Shown here: in pieces, positions 1 through 7,890 of the stretch
Position numbering within the stretch: position 1 is the first letter of the stretch
Layout: each line of letters opens with the position of its first letter
Source: Streptomyces sp. NBC_01306
GTDB lineage: Bacteria; Actinomycetota; Actinomycetes; Streptomycetales; Streptomycetaceae
Length of the DNA: 64,000 bases
NCBI RefSeq assembly: GCF_026340465.1
Contig: NZ_JAPEPC010000001.1
Location: forward strand, 620,001 to 684,000
Reading direction: 5' to 3'
Made by a program: the position numbers and the translations under genes
The notes under the pieces: generated by a model
Told to the model about the DNA's origin: nothing
Databases searched by the model: none
What the model saw: the letters and a program-made list of their open reading frames with translations, nothing else

Positions 1-1722
1 CGCGCACAGCCTCCCCTCCGACCAGGCGTCGCCGACGGTGACGTCGTGCCCGCGGCGGCGCAGCTCCGCGATGACCCCCTCCCCGATCCGCGACTCGACG
101 GTGACGCTGCCGGGCCGCATGGCGCGCGGGTAGAAGGAGCTGGGGAAGGAGTCGTTGTGCCAGTTCGGGGCGTCGATCGCGCCCTGGAGGTCCAGGCCGC
201 CGCGGACCGTGGCGGTCAGCGCGACGGCGAGGAAGAAGTGCAGCTGCCACTGGTCCTGCTGGTCGCCGCCCGGCGTTCCGAAGGCGAGCACCGGCACACC
301 GTCGCGCAGGGCGAGTGAGGGGGTGAGAGTGGTGCGCGGACGGCAGCCGGGGGTGAGCGAGTTCGGCAGTCCCTCGTCCAGCCAGGCCATCTGGAGCCGG
401 TTGCCGAGCGGGAAGCCCAGTTCGGGCACCACCGGGTTGGACTGGAGCCAGCCGCCGCTCGGGGTCGCGGAGATCATGTTCCCCCAGCGGTCGACGATGT
501 CGAGGTGGCAGGTGTCGCCACGGGTGGCGCCGTCCTTGGCGACGGTCGGCTCGCCCGCCCCCGCCGCGGAGATTCCCAGGGCGTCGAATCCGGGCTCGCC
601 CGCCGCCACGGCGGTGGCCTGCCTGCTGAGCCGGGGCGCGCGGCCGTCGGGGCTGCCGGGGCGCAGCTCGTGCGAGGCCTCGCCGGTGATCAGGGCGCGG
701 CGCTCAGCGTTGTACGCGTCGGAGAGGAGCGTGCCGAGCGGTACGTCCCCGGCGTCGCCGTACCAGGCCTCCCGGTCGGCCATCGCCAGTTTGCAGCCCT
801 CGACGAGCAGGTGGACGTAGTCGGCGGACCCGTACCGGGGAAGCTCCTCGGGGAGCAGGGCGAGCTGCTGGAGGAAGACGGGACCCTGGCTCCAGCCGCC
901 GGCCTTGCAGAGGGTCCAGCCGTTCCAGTCGTACGTCACGGGCGCCTCGTAGGACGCCGACCAGCCGGCCAGGTCGGCCGCGGTGAGGGTGCCGGTGTGG
1001 TGGGCGCCGCTGGTGTCCTGGGTGGGGCGCTGCGACTGGCGTACCAGCGCCTCGGCGATGAAGCCCTCGCGCCAGACCGCGCGGGCGGCGTCGATCTCGC
1101 CGGCCCGGTCCTGCGATCCAGCGGTGGCCTCGGCGATCAGCCGGCGCCAGGTCGCGGCGAGCGCGGGGTTGCGGAACAGCTCTCCGGGCGCGGGCGACCT
1201 GCCGCCGGGGAGGTACACGTCGGCGGAGGACCGCCACTCGGTCTCGAAGAGTTCCCGTACGGTCTCGACGGTCTGGCCGACCCGCTCGACGGGCGCGTGT
1301 CCGTCATCGGCGTAACCGATGGCGTACTTCAGGACGTCGGCGAGGGACTTGGTGCCGTGGTCGCGGAGCAGCAGCATCCAGGCGTCGAAGGCTCCGGGCA
1401 CCGCGGCGGCCAGCGGTCCGGTGCCGGGGACCAGGTCGAGACCGAGCGAGCGGTAGTGCGCGGCGGTCGCGCCGGCGGGGGCGGGGCCCTGCCCGCAGAG
1501 CACCCGGACCTCGCCGCCGGCCGGGGCCATGACAGCGGGCACCTCGCCGGCCGGCCCGTTGAGGTGCGGCTCGACGACATGCAGGACGAAACCGGCGGCG
1601 ACGGCGGCGTCATAGGCGTTCCCGCCGTCCTCCAGAACGGCCATCGCGGACTGCGAGGCGAGCCAGTGGGTGGATGACACCATGCCGAAGGTGCCCTGCA
1701 GAGTCGGCCGAGTGGTGAACAT
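1..1722 (-). CDS. gamma-glutamyltransferase family protein (3' end beyond window)
   Basis: Reading from ATG at 1722 (AAGGGAA ribosome site just upstream) the frame stays open to the window edge, so the C-terminus is missing; about 574 codons are visible. It starts MFTTRPTLQGTFGMVSSTHW and carries the N-terminal Ntn-hydrolase pattern of the family (ASQSAMAVLEDGGNAYDAAV). The autoprocessing nucleophile region reads GDTCHLDIVDRWGN near residue 400, followed by the conserved SGGWL and FGTPGGDQQDQWQ segments. Members cleave or transfer gamma-glutamyl groups, or act as acylases. Unlike the second homologue at 18147-19973, no signal peptide is visible, so an intracellular enzyme is inferred. Substrate cannot be read from sequence. 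Confidence 0.9.
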   Translation of the reverse strand, partial: MFTTRPTLQGTFGMVSSTHWLASQSAMAVLEDGGNAYDAAVAAGFVLHVVEPHLNGPAGEVPAVMAPAGGEVRVLCGQGPAPAGATAAHYRSLGLDLVPGTGPLAAAVPGAFDAWMLLLRDHGTKSLADVLKYAIGYADDGHAPVERVGQTVETVRELFETEWRSSADVYLPGGRSPAPGELFRNPALAATWRRLIAEATAGSQDRAGEIDAARAVWREGFIAEALVRQSQRPTQDTSGAHHTGTLTAADLAGWSASYEAPVTYDWNGWTLCKAGGWSQGPVFLQQLALLPEELPRYGSADYVHLLVEGCKLAMADREAWYGDAGDVPLGTLLSDAYNAERRALITGEASHELRPGSPDGRAPRLSRQATAVAAGEPGFDALGISAAGAGEPTVAKDGATRGDTCHLDIVDRWGNMISATPSGGWLQSNPVVPELGFPLGNRLQMAWLDEGLPNSLTPGCRPRTTLTPSLALRDGVPVLAFGTPGGDQQDQWQLHFFLAVALTATVRGGLDLQGAIDAPNWHNDSFPSSFYPRAMRPGSVTVESRIGEGVIAELRRRGHDVTVGDAWSEGRLCA

Positions 1723-2056
1723 GGCACGTTCCCTTGCTAGTTACGCCTGTGAACGAACCGACCACGGCTCACCATCGAGCCTGGGAGGAATCTGGGGAGT
1801 TCGGTCCCGCCGGCCTGTTCACCTCATCTCCGAGCAGGCTATCGATTGCCCGTCACCCCTTGCTACCCGCTGCGGGCACGAAGTGTGGCCCGCAGCGGAA
1901 TGGCTCAACCTCCCCTGTGGGCAGGGTTGGCGTGCTCGGCCGTCTCGCCCGCAACAGATTCCGGCATATCCACCAGGCGCGCCCGGCCGCCCTTCAGGAG
2001 CACGGAGTGGCCCGCGTCGAGATGTGCCCCTGGCTTCGGCCCGGCGCGGGTGCGCT
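1723..2056. other. intergenic stretch, no gene seen
   Basis: Short open frames on both strands lack ribosome sites and recognisable homology. It lies between the gamma-glutamyltransferase homologue and a dehydrogenase remnant, both read leftward; I see no hairpin or repeat of note. Confidence 0.4.
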
Positions 2057-2163
2057 CAGTCCGACAGCAGGACGGCGGTCGCGCCGTCGACCCGGCCGGC
2101 GGCCAGGTCCGCAAGAGCCCGCCCAGCATCCGCGAGGGCGTAGCGGGTGACTGTGGTACGCGC
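2057..2163 (-). pseudogene. C-terminal remnant of a zinc-type alcohol/quinone dehydrogenase
   Basis: On the minus strand a frame ending at TGA 2057-2059 translates as TTVTRYALADAGRALADLAA followed by GRVDGATAVLLSD. That matches the usual last ~30 residues of MDR-family alcohol dehydrogenases (the ALADAGRALADLAAGRVDG tail). No Rossmann fold, zinc ligands or start codon lies upstream: the apbE gene begins within about 50 bp. I read it as the stub of a deleted gene. Confidence 0.55.
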
Positions 2164-2211
2164 CCATAGCGCTCGGGGTGCTCACGGTCAGTCAGGAGCC
2201 TGCCTCCGGCT

Positions 2212-2985
2212 TCATGATCCGTATCCGCTGAATCCCGTGGTCCGCCATTCCCGGCCGTCGGGCAGGATCGCGAGGGCTTCGTAGCCCTCCAGGGTCTCCA
2301 GCCAGTCCCGGGCGCCCTCGCCTCTCGCGAAGGCGGCGGTGGCGTAGGTGTCGGTCGTGGTCAGGCGTGGGCCGATGACGGTCAGGGAGGCGAAGGTGGT
2401 GATCGGGGCGCCGTCGTGCGGGTCGAGGATGTGTGCGCCGCGTTCGGCGGTGCCGGAGGTGGCGACGGCCAGGTCGTGGTGGGTCGTGACGACCGTGGCG
2501 AGGTCGCCGGTGCGCAGAGGGTGGGCGATGCCGATGCGCCACGGGGTGCCGGGGGCTGCCTGGCCGCGGAGTTGGAGGTCGCCGCCGCCGTTGACGCAGG
2601 TGTTGCGTGCACCGGCCTCGTGGAGGAGACGGGAGGCTGCTTCGGTGGCCCAGCCCTTGACGAGGCCCGAGGGGTCGAGCACACCGGCGGGGACGATGCT
2701 GAACCAGCCGTCGCTGTCGCCGGTGGCCTGTGCGCAGAGGGAGAGCACCTCAGGGACTTCGGGCGGGCAGTCGGCGAGACAGATGTCTCCGCGGTCGAGG
2801 CGGCTGATGTGGCTGTCGGGCCGGTAGGTGGAGAACACGGCGTCGACCCGGTGGAGGTGGCGTACGGCCTCGGCGAGAGCGCGGTGGATGGCGGGGGTGG
2901 GCTCGTCCCGGATGTCGAAGGAGAAGGCGGTGCCCATCACGTGCTCGACGTGGCGCAGTCCGCGTGCGGTGTCATGCATCGTCAT
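2212..2985 (-). CDS. apbE: FAD:protein FMN transferase (ApbE family)
   Basis: 257 aa from ATG 2985 (MTMHDTARG). ApbE proteins covalently attach FMN from FAD to threonine residues of target flavoproteins, usually outside the membrane. The family signature is complete: VDAVFSTYRPDSHISRLDRG near residues 48-66, DPSGLVKGWATE at 104-115, VNGGGDLQLRG at 131-141, ATSGTAERGAHILDPHDG around 175-192, and the metal-binding end TTTDTYATAAFARG around 209-222. A longer frame runs upstream to 3189 but the extension is low-complexity Arg/Pro; the ATG at 2985 has GGAGGG upstream and overlaps (ATGA) the stop of a tiny upstream frame. No lipoprotein signal is visible. No FMN-acceptor gene remains next to it. 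Confidence 0.9.
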   Translation of the reverse strand: MTMHDTARGLRHVEHVMGTAFSFDIRDEPTPAIHRALAEAVRHLHRVDAVFSTYRPDSHISRLDRGDICLADCPPEVPEVLSLCAQATGDSDGWFSIVPAGVLDPSGLVKGWATEAASRLLHEAGARNTCVNGGGDLQLRGQAAPGTPWRIGIAHPLRTGDLATVVTTHHDLAVATSGTAERGAHILDPHDGAPITTFASLTVIGPRLTTTDTYATAAFARGEGARDWLETLEGYEALAILPDGREWRTTGFSGYGS

Positions 2986-3125
2986 GGTCCGGAGCCCTCC
3001 GGAGGGACTGGATGTGGCGCCGGCCCTGTCCGGTGCAGCCGGGGCCGGTGTACGTACCCGTCCCCGTGGACGGGCCCGACGAGGCGCCCGCAGGGGTGTG
3101 CGGGGCGGACGAATGTGCTGGTCAT
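2982..3125 (-). CDS. 47-codon upstream frame, translationally coupled to apbE
   Basis: ATG at 3125 has an excellent ribosome site (TTTGGAGG, six bases before the ATG). The frame encodes 47 residues beginning MTSTFVRPAHPCGRLVGPVH and stops at TGA 2982-2984, overlapping the apbE ATG as ATGA. In an alternative frame the middle reads GTGTYTGPG, reminiscent of the GTYTG motif of the FMN-binding-domain proteins that often sit beside apbE. It could be a leader that couples apbE translation, or the stub left by deletion of an FMN-acceptor gene. Not recognised as a known protein. Confidence 0.4.
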   Translation of the reverse strand: MTSTFVRPAHPCGRLVGPVHGDGYVHRPRLHRTGPAPHPVPPEGSGP

Positions 3126-3247
3126 GAGGCACCTCCAAAGGGAACTCGCTCAGACTGGGCTCGCTCCGACCGTGGATGGCCAGCCTCACAGCTCAACTTC
3201 TGTGAACCTTCTGAATTCACCCCCGCCGACAGGCCCTCAGAGCGGAT

Positions 3248-3263
3248 TCAGAGGAACCTCTGA
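3248..3263. promoter_or_regulatory. 16-bp inverted repeat upstream of the apbE unit
   Basis: TCAGAGG-AA-CCTCTGA is a perfect inverted repeat about 120 bp upstream of the coupled frame and apbE. It is a candidate operator; no regulator in the window can be assigned to it. Confidence 0.35.
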
Positions 3264-3612
3264 GACGCGGCTCCCGCAGCGGCAGCCCGTTCACCGTCGC
3301 CTTCGAGGAGGCTGCCCGGCGCGGTGGACACCCACGGCCGGTCCCGGGGCCGGCCGACCCCTTGCACGCCAAGCACCGCGAACTCAGGCTTTTGGTGAAC
3401 AGCGCTTCTCGCCCGGGAGGGATCACGCGCTCCCCGCGCCTTGTGCGTGATGGGGTCCGAGCCGTTCGGATCAGATGCGCCCGTCAGGCCCTGCCGAGCA
3501 GAGACCCCGCCTCTTCCCCGTAGCGGTGAGCGTCGCCCGGCCGCCTTGCGAGTGGGCGCCCGGCGCCTCGTTCCCGGGCTCCTCGGACTGCCCTGCCAGG
3601 TTTTCCGGGAAG
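3264..3612. other. intergenic stretch between apbE unit and usp
   Basis: Frames on both strands are low-complexity and lack start signals. I see no gene here. Confidence 0.4.
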
Positions 3613-4476
3613 TCAGGTGTGGGGGACGACGGCAACCGGGCACGGAGCGTGGTGCACGGCCGCCGACGGCACATGACCGATACGACGGGGAAACGGTCGA
3701 TGCCTCACCCGACGGCCGACGACGAGCAGTCCCGTACCGGCGATGTCGCGCACGACGGCGCGCGCCGGGCTCTCCATCTGCACACTCTCCACGACCCGCA
3801 CGTCGGGGAACCGGCCGCGCCATGGACTGAGCGTCCTGGTGAGATCCTGCTGCGCCTCGCGAGTCAGTTCATGGGACAGGTACGGGTCGAGTCCGCCCCG
3901 GTTGTAGGCCGATGGCGGCAGATTTCTGCCGTGCACCACCCGCAGGGTGGAGTCTCGTCGGATCGCCGCGTCGAAGGCGTACTCGATGAGCTCGTCGCAC
4001 GGACGTCGCAGGCTCAGCCCCAGCACCACATCACCGTCCTCCGTGATCGGGGCCGTATCCTCCCCGGCCCGTACGAGGACCGTCGGAACCTCGGCCCGCG
4101 CAAGGACGTGCATACCGATGTCGCCGAGGAAATACCCGGTGAGCGAGCTCAGTGCGCGTGAACCGAGAACCAGCGTCTGCGACTCCGTGGCCGCTTCCAG
4201 CAGGGCGTCCATCGGCTCCCTGGCGACCAGGTCCTCGTAGACCCGCAGGTCGGGAAAGCGCTGCCCGATTGCGTCGCGTGCATCGGACACGATCCGCTTG
4301 GGCCAGTAGTTGGGGTCGTTCTCCGACTGCTGCGCATCCCCTTCTGGTGCGAGCATCACCCAGGCGTGCAGCAGCCGCAGCGTCGCGCCACGCGCTGATG
4401 CCTCCTGAGCGGCCCAGAGCGCCGCAGACAGTGACTCGGGGGTGCCGTCCAGCCCCACCGTGACAACCGCATTCAT
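3613..4476 (-). CDS. universal stress protein, two Usp domains
   Basis: 287 aa from ATG 4476 (MNAVVTVGLDGTPESLSAAL). Two tandem Usp (PF00582) domains: the first ends with the ATP-binding-type loop LVLGSRALSSLTGYFLGDIG, the second with GLLVVGRRVRHRPFPRRIGH and CPVAVVPHT. Tandem Usp proteins of actinomycetes bind ATP and accumulate under hypoxia or dormancy. A longer frame exists upstream but overlaps the preceding gene; the ATG chosen forms an ATGA overlap with the CBS-BON gene stop, so the pair is probably translated from one mRNA. Cytoplasmic; no membrane segment. Confidence 0.88.
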   Translation of the reverse strand: MNAVVTVGLDGTPESLSAALWAAQEASARGATLRLLHAWVMLAPEGDAQQSENDPNYWPKRIVSDARDAIGQRFPDLRVYEDLVAREPMDALLEAATESQTLVLGSRALSSLTGYFLGDIGMHVLARAEVPTVLVRAGEDTAPITEDGDVVLGLSLRRPCDELIEYAFDAAIRRDSTLRVVHGRNLPPSAYNRGGLDPYLSHELTREAQQDLTRTLSPWRGRFPDVRVVESVQMESPARAVVRDIAGTGLLVVGRRVRHRPFPRRIGHVPSAAVHHAPCPVAVVPHT

Positions 4477-4769
4477 GGCATCGCTCCGTTTCCCGCACGG
4501 TCGGGGTCCGTCCGGTAGCTCAGCCGCTCGGAGACCGAGACGGCTCCGTCCACGCTGGTCCACTGCCCTGTCAGCACGGGGGCCGGACCGCTGTCGTCCA
4601 CCGTGCCGCGCACAAGGACCTCCCCCTCACTGGCCTCGACGGCGACGTCGGACGGCGCGAAACCCAGCGTCGTGGTGAGTACGTCGTGCACGATCTCCTC
4701 GACCGGTGGATCGGTCCGCACGCTCATCACATCGCGGGTCATGAGTTCACTGATCCTTCGGTGATCCAT
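4473..4769 (-). CDS. mini CBS-BON protein (CBS pair missing)
   Basis: 98 aa from ATG 4769 (ribosome site GGGAGCGAGG). It begins like a CBS-domain stress protein (MDHRRISELMTRDVMSVRTD) but passes directly into a BON-type domain (PVEEIVHDVLTTTLGFAPSDVAVEASEG, then VLVRGTVDDSG). In typical actinomycete relatives, roughly 200-230 aa, a full CBS pair lies between these parts; here it appears deleted in frame. CBS pairs sense adenylates and BON domains bind lipids or proteins, so the sensor half would be lost. The reading frame is intact and coupled to the downstream usp gene, which argues for continued expression. The family comparison is from memory. Confidence 0.6.
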   Translation of the reverse strand: MDHRRISELMTRDVMSVRTDPPVEEIVHDVLTTTLGFAPSDVAVEASEGEVLVRGTVDDSGPAPVLTGQWTSVDGAVSVSERLSYRTDPDRAGNGAMP

Positions 4770-4964
4770 GTCCTCGCTCCCTTTCGCCGTAACCGCCGAA
4801 CCGCAGCCACACATCCAGGGTGCGCTCGCTGCCGTCTTTCGGCAGGCGCCACCCGGCCCCTCCCGCAAGATGCTTCCTCCGGAAGGCCAGAAACACGGAA
4901 AGGACGCACGGGGCGGAGCCGGCGCACGGGGCAGGACCGCAGCCGGGTCACGCCGCCGCCCGGT

Positions 4965-5408
4965 TCACGGCCGGTGGTCTCCCGTACCGGGCCCGTGCTC
5001 CCGCCGGCGCGGGGGACGCCTGTGCAGGTCCCGGCGAGGGGGGATCCGGTGGTGCGGGCGGTGGACCGGCTGCGCCGGCCTGCGTCCGGCCCGGGTCCGC
5101 CGCGCGGCGGACCGGCCGCCCCCGCCGGTCACACCGGGCGAGGCCTCTTCGCCGCCACCACCGCCGCCGGGCCCCTCCGTCTTCTCGGCGGCCTGCGCCC
5201 GCTTGCGCAGGCGGAGCCCCTGGGCGGCGAAGACCGCGGCGATGACGATCCACAGAACGGTGGCGATCCAGGCGTACGGCTTCGGCGCCCAGGCCAGCCA
5301 GATGAACGCCCAGACGAAGAAGATTCCCGCCAGCGCGAAGTACCTGGTCGCCGTGGTGCGGACGAGCCACCTCGAAGCGGCTGCGGCCGGCCGTTCATCG
5401 CGCTCCAT
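4965..5408 (-). CDS. small two-helix membrane protein with Arg/Pro-rich tail
   Basis: 147 aa from ATG 5408. Residues ~20-70 contain two hydrophobic helices (TRYFALAGIFFVWAFIWLAW and YAWIATVLWIVIAAVFAAQG), then LRLRKRAQAAEK and a Gly-rich linker. The remaining ~60 residues are Arg/Pro-rich and low-complexity, which could be a genuine basic cytoplasmic tail or out-of-frame sequence after a small indel. No known function; similar short membrane proteins are common in Streptomyces. It is divergent from the DedA operon, with a palindrome in between. Confidence 0.55.
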   Translation of the reverse strand: MERDERPAAAASRWLVRTTATRYFALAGIFFVWAFIWLAWAPKPYAWIATVLWIVIAAVFAAQGLRLRKRAQAAEKTEGPGGGGGGEEASPGVTGGGGRSAARRTRAGRRPAQPVHRPHHRIPPRRDLHRRPPRRREHGPGTGDHRP

Positions 5409-5514
5409 GAACGGAACCTACCCCGGGATCACACCCCGCCGTCCGCCGGCGGCGCGCACGGCGGAACCCCTGGGGGCCTTGAGCGGGATGTAAACATGAC
5501 CGCGGCCCCTTATC

Positions 5515-5532
5515 GTCTACAGTTACGTAGAC
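5515..5532. promoter_or_regulatory. palindrome GTCTAC-N6-GTAGAC (site 1)
   Basis: GTCTACAGTTACGTAGAC, perfect 6-bp arms, lies 119 bp before the dedA start and about 107 bp before the divergent gene at 5408. The same arms, spacing and first three spacer bases (AGT) recur at 7768-7785. The shape resembles BlaI/MecI/CopY-type operators (TACA...TGTA cores); the family assignment is inference and no such regulator gene is in the window. Confidence 0.6.
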
Positions 5533-5650
5533 CGTCGACTGAACCGCAGTCACTTCGATGTGGTCCGCCGCCCCTGGCCAGGACCGCACGGCCCTCCGGT
5601 GCGGCGCCCCGGTCCGGGCCGTCCCCCGTCCGACCTGAAAGGCCGGAACC

Positions 5651-6310
5651 TTGCTCACAGCCTCGACACTCGCGGTGAACATCCTCGACGCGCAGTCCGT
5701 GCTGACCGCCTTCGGCGTGGCCGGAATCGCCGTGGTGATGTTCGCCGAGACCGGCCTGCTGGTCGGCTTCTTCCTGCCGGGCGACACCCTGCTGTTCACC
5801 GCGGGGCTGCTCTGCACCGGCAGCTCCACCGGCTCCCTGAAGCTGTCGCTGCCCATGGTGCTGCTCGCGTCGGCGGTCGGCGCGCTCGCGGGAGCACAGT
5901 GCGGCTATCTGATCGGGCGGAAGGCGGGGGGCGCCCTGCTCGCCCGCAGCCGTTCGGAACATCTGCGCAAGGGAGCGGCCCGCGCCGAGGAGTTGCTCGG
6001 CAAGTACGGACATGCGAAGGCCATCGTGCTCGCCCGCTTCGTCCCGGTGGTGCGCACGGTGCTCAATCCGATGGCGGGCGCGCTCGCCGTACCGGCCAGG
6101 ACGTTCACGCTCTGGCAGGTGGTCGGCGGGCTCATCTGGAGCCAGGGCCTGGTGCTGGCCGGATACGCACTGGGGTCGTCCATCCCGAACGTGGACCACT
6201 ACCTGCTGCCGATCGTCGCGGTGATCGTCGTCGTGTCCCTGCTGCCCCTCGCCCTTGAGCTGCGACGCTCCCGCAAGAACCGCCCGCGCACCGACGGAGC
6301 CAGTGGATGA
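5651..6310 (+). CDS. DedA family membrane protein
   Basis: 219 aa; the start used is TTG 5651, as no ATG precedes the first helix. DedA proteins are polytopic transporters now linked to lipid-carrier recycling and envelope homeostasis. Diagnostic motifs: FAETGLLVGFFLPGDTLLF (E and GxxxPG loop, residues ~34-52), GAQCGYLIGRKAGG, HAKAIVLARFVPVVRTVLNP (catalytic-loop arginines), MAGALAVPARTF and NVDHYLLPI. Four to five membrane segments. First gene of a tight operon: its TGA overlaps the ATG of the PAP2 gene (ATGA). A shared palindrome lies upstream. Confidence 0.9.
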   Translation: MLTASTLAVNILDAQSVLTAFGVAGIAVVMFAETGLLVGFFLPGDTLLFTAGLLCTGSSTGSLKLSLPMVLLASAVGALAGAQCGYLIGRKAGGALLARSRSEHLRKGAARAEELLGKYGHAKAIVLARFVPVVRTVLNPMAGALAVPARTFTLWQVVGGLIWSQGLVLAGYALGSSIPNVDHYLLPIVAVIVVVSLLPLALELRRSRKNRPRTDGASG

Positions 6311-6912
6311 ACCTCGCGTACGACGGATCGTCGATCGACGGCGGTCTCTACACGGACACGGTGGACCTGGCCCATCGCGCCCCGGGGTGGCTGGACTCGG
6401 CCGTCTCGGCCTGGTCTGGGTACGGTCTGGCGCTGTTCGCCGTGCTGATGCTCGCCGGCTGGTGGCGGGCACGCCGGGAGGGCGCCACCGCCGGGCTGAT
6501 GGCGCTGGCCGTGCCGGTGATCGTGGTGCTGGCGTACTGCGTCAATGACGCGGTCAAGCTGGTCGTACGCGAGGACCGGCCGTGTCAGAGCCTGCATGTG
6601 ACGACGCTGGAGGCGTGCCCGGCACCGGGCGACTGGTCCTTCCCCAGCAACCACGCGGCTCTCGCCTTCGCGGCGGCGGTGGCCCTGCTCTTCGTCTCCC
6701 GGCGGCTGGGCGTGACCACCCTGGTCTGCGCGGTCGCGATGGCGGCCTCCCGGGTCTGGGTGGGCGCCCACTACCCGCACGATGTCGCCGTCGGCGCGCT
6801 GGTGGGCGCGCTGGTCGCGCTGGTGCTCGCGACGGCCCTGCGCCGACGGCCGGAGGCCCTGGCGAGGCGGCTCACGGACACCAGACTGCGGCCGCTGCTG
6901 GTCTCGTCGTGA
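6307..6912 (+). CDS. PAP2-type membrane phosphatase 1
   Basis: 201 aa. The PAP2 active-site motifs are present: KLVVREDRP (motif 1), WSFPSNHA (motif 2, catalytic His) and SRVWVGAHYPHDV (motif 3). Such enzymes dephosphorylate lipid phosphates, for instance undecaprenyl diphosphate. About five to six membrane helices. It overlaps dedA by ATGA and the next PAP2 gene by GTGA, so the three are co-translated. DedA plus two lipid phosphatases suggests a role in polyprenyl-phosphate or phospholipid turnover (inference). Confidence 0.9.
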   Translation: MNLAYDGSSIDGGLYTDTVDLAHRAPGWLDSAVSAWSGYGLALFAVLMLAGWWRARREGATAGLMALAVPVIVVLAYCVNDAVKLVVREDRPCQSLHVTTLEACPAPGDWSFPSNHAALAFAAAVALLFVSRRLGVTTLVCAVAMAASRVWVGAHYPHDVAVGALVGALVALVLATALRRRPEALARRLTDTRLRPLLVSS

Positions 6913-7661
6913 ACCGCAGGGCCGCCGCCGACCTGGCCGTGTCGGTGGCGGTGGGGACCCTGGTGGCCTTCGTACTGCTGGCACTGGTGGTGGCGGGACA
7001 CCACGGCGCCCCGCTGCTGACGGACCGCGGGCTCCTCTCGTGGTCGGTGCACCACCGGCCGCCGGTCGCGATCGCAGCGGCGCGCGGTGTCACCGACACG
7101 GGTACGGGCGTCGTCCCGTATCTGCTGGCCGTGCTGGCGGGTGTGATCGCCGGGCGCGGTGTGCGGCGGCGGGTGACCGCCGCCGTCGCCTGTCTGGTCT
7201 GTCTGGGCTTGGCGCAGTTGGCGCGGTACGGGGTGATGTCGCTGGTCGCGCGGGCGCGCCCGCCCGTCGGCGACTGGGCCGCGCAGGCCACGGGCTGGTC
7301 GTTCCCGTCCGGGCACACCACCACGTCGGCCGTGACGGCGGGGCTGCTGGTCGCGGCGGTACTGCTGCGGGCGACACACGGCAGGAGGACGATCGCGGCC
7401 GGTATCGGCTGCTGGGCCGTGCTGGTCGGACTGAGCCGGGTGTACCTCGCGGTCCACTGGTCCACGGATGTCGTCGGCGGCTGGCTGTTCGCCCTCTGCT
7501 GGCTCTGCGTCTGCTTCCGGCTGGCTGTCCGGTTCTGCCCCGCCGTGCCGTCCGCACCGGACGACGACACCGCCCGCCTCCGGGACGAGGCCCCCGCACA
7601 CCGCTCGTGGGACGGCGCCGACGGGCCCGCGGGTTCGCTGGGCGGCTCACCGGCAGGCTGA
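6909..7661 (+). CDS. PAP2-type membrane phosphatase 2
   Basis: 250 aa from GTG 6909 (VNRRAAADLAVSV), whose GTGA overlaps the previous stop. Motifs: ARYGVMSLVARARPP (motif 1), WSFPSGHTT (motif 2) and SRVYLAVHWSTDVVGG (motif 3). The C-terminal ~40 residues are hydrophilic and probably cytoplasmic. It is distinct from the upstream copy, so this is not a recent duplication. An open frame extends upstream through the previous gene, but that part is out-of-frame shadow. Confidence 0.88.
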   Translation: MNRRAAADLAVSVAVGTLVAFVLLALVVAGHHGAPLLTDRGLLSWSVHHRPPVAIAAARGVTDTGTGVVPYLLAVLAGVIAGRGVRRRVTAAVACLVCLGLAQLARYGVMSLVARARPPVGDWAAQATGWSFPSGHTTTSAVTAGLLVAAVLLRATHGRRTIAAGIGCWAVLVGLSRVYLAVHWSTDVVGGWLFALCWLCVCFRLAVRFCPAVPSAPDDDTARLRDEAPAHRSWDGADGPAGSLGGSPAG

Positions 7662-7767
7662 CCGGGTTCACAGCCGACGGCGCCCGGCCGCCCGAGCCGT
7701 TCCGTCTCGCCGAGACCGCCGAGACCACAGAGCCCACCGCCCCGGCTGTGCGCCCCACAGCCACACC

Positions 7768-7785
7768 GTCTACAGTGCTGTAGAC
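7768..7785. promoter_or_regulatory. palindrome GTCTAC-N6-GTAGAC (site 2)
   Basis: GTCTACAGTGCTGTAGAC; the inner part TACAGTGCTGTA is itself a near-perfect dyad. It lies 106 bp before the COG4705 gene, matching the 119-bp distance of site 1 from dedA. Probable operator for the same unidentified regulator. Confidence 0.62.
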
Positions 7786-7890
7786 GCCCGACGGCCGGCC
7801 TGCACCGCCGGCCGTCGGGTTCCACCGGACCGGGAGCGCCCGGACGGCAGTTGACGTGGCGCCCGGCGCCCGGAGGGGTGACAGAGAACC

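Noticed and set aside
505-1677. 390-codon plus-strand frame
   Set aside because: Low-complexity Gly/Ala/Val translation antisense to the gamma-glutamyltransferase homologue; typical high-GC shadow.
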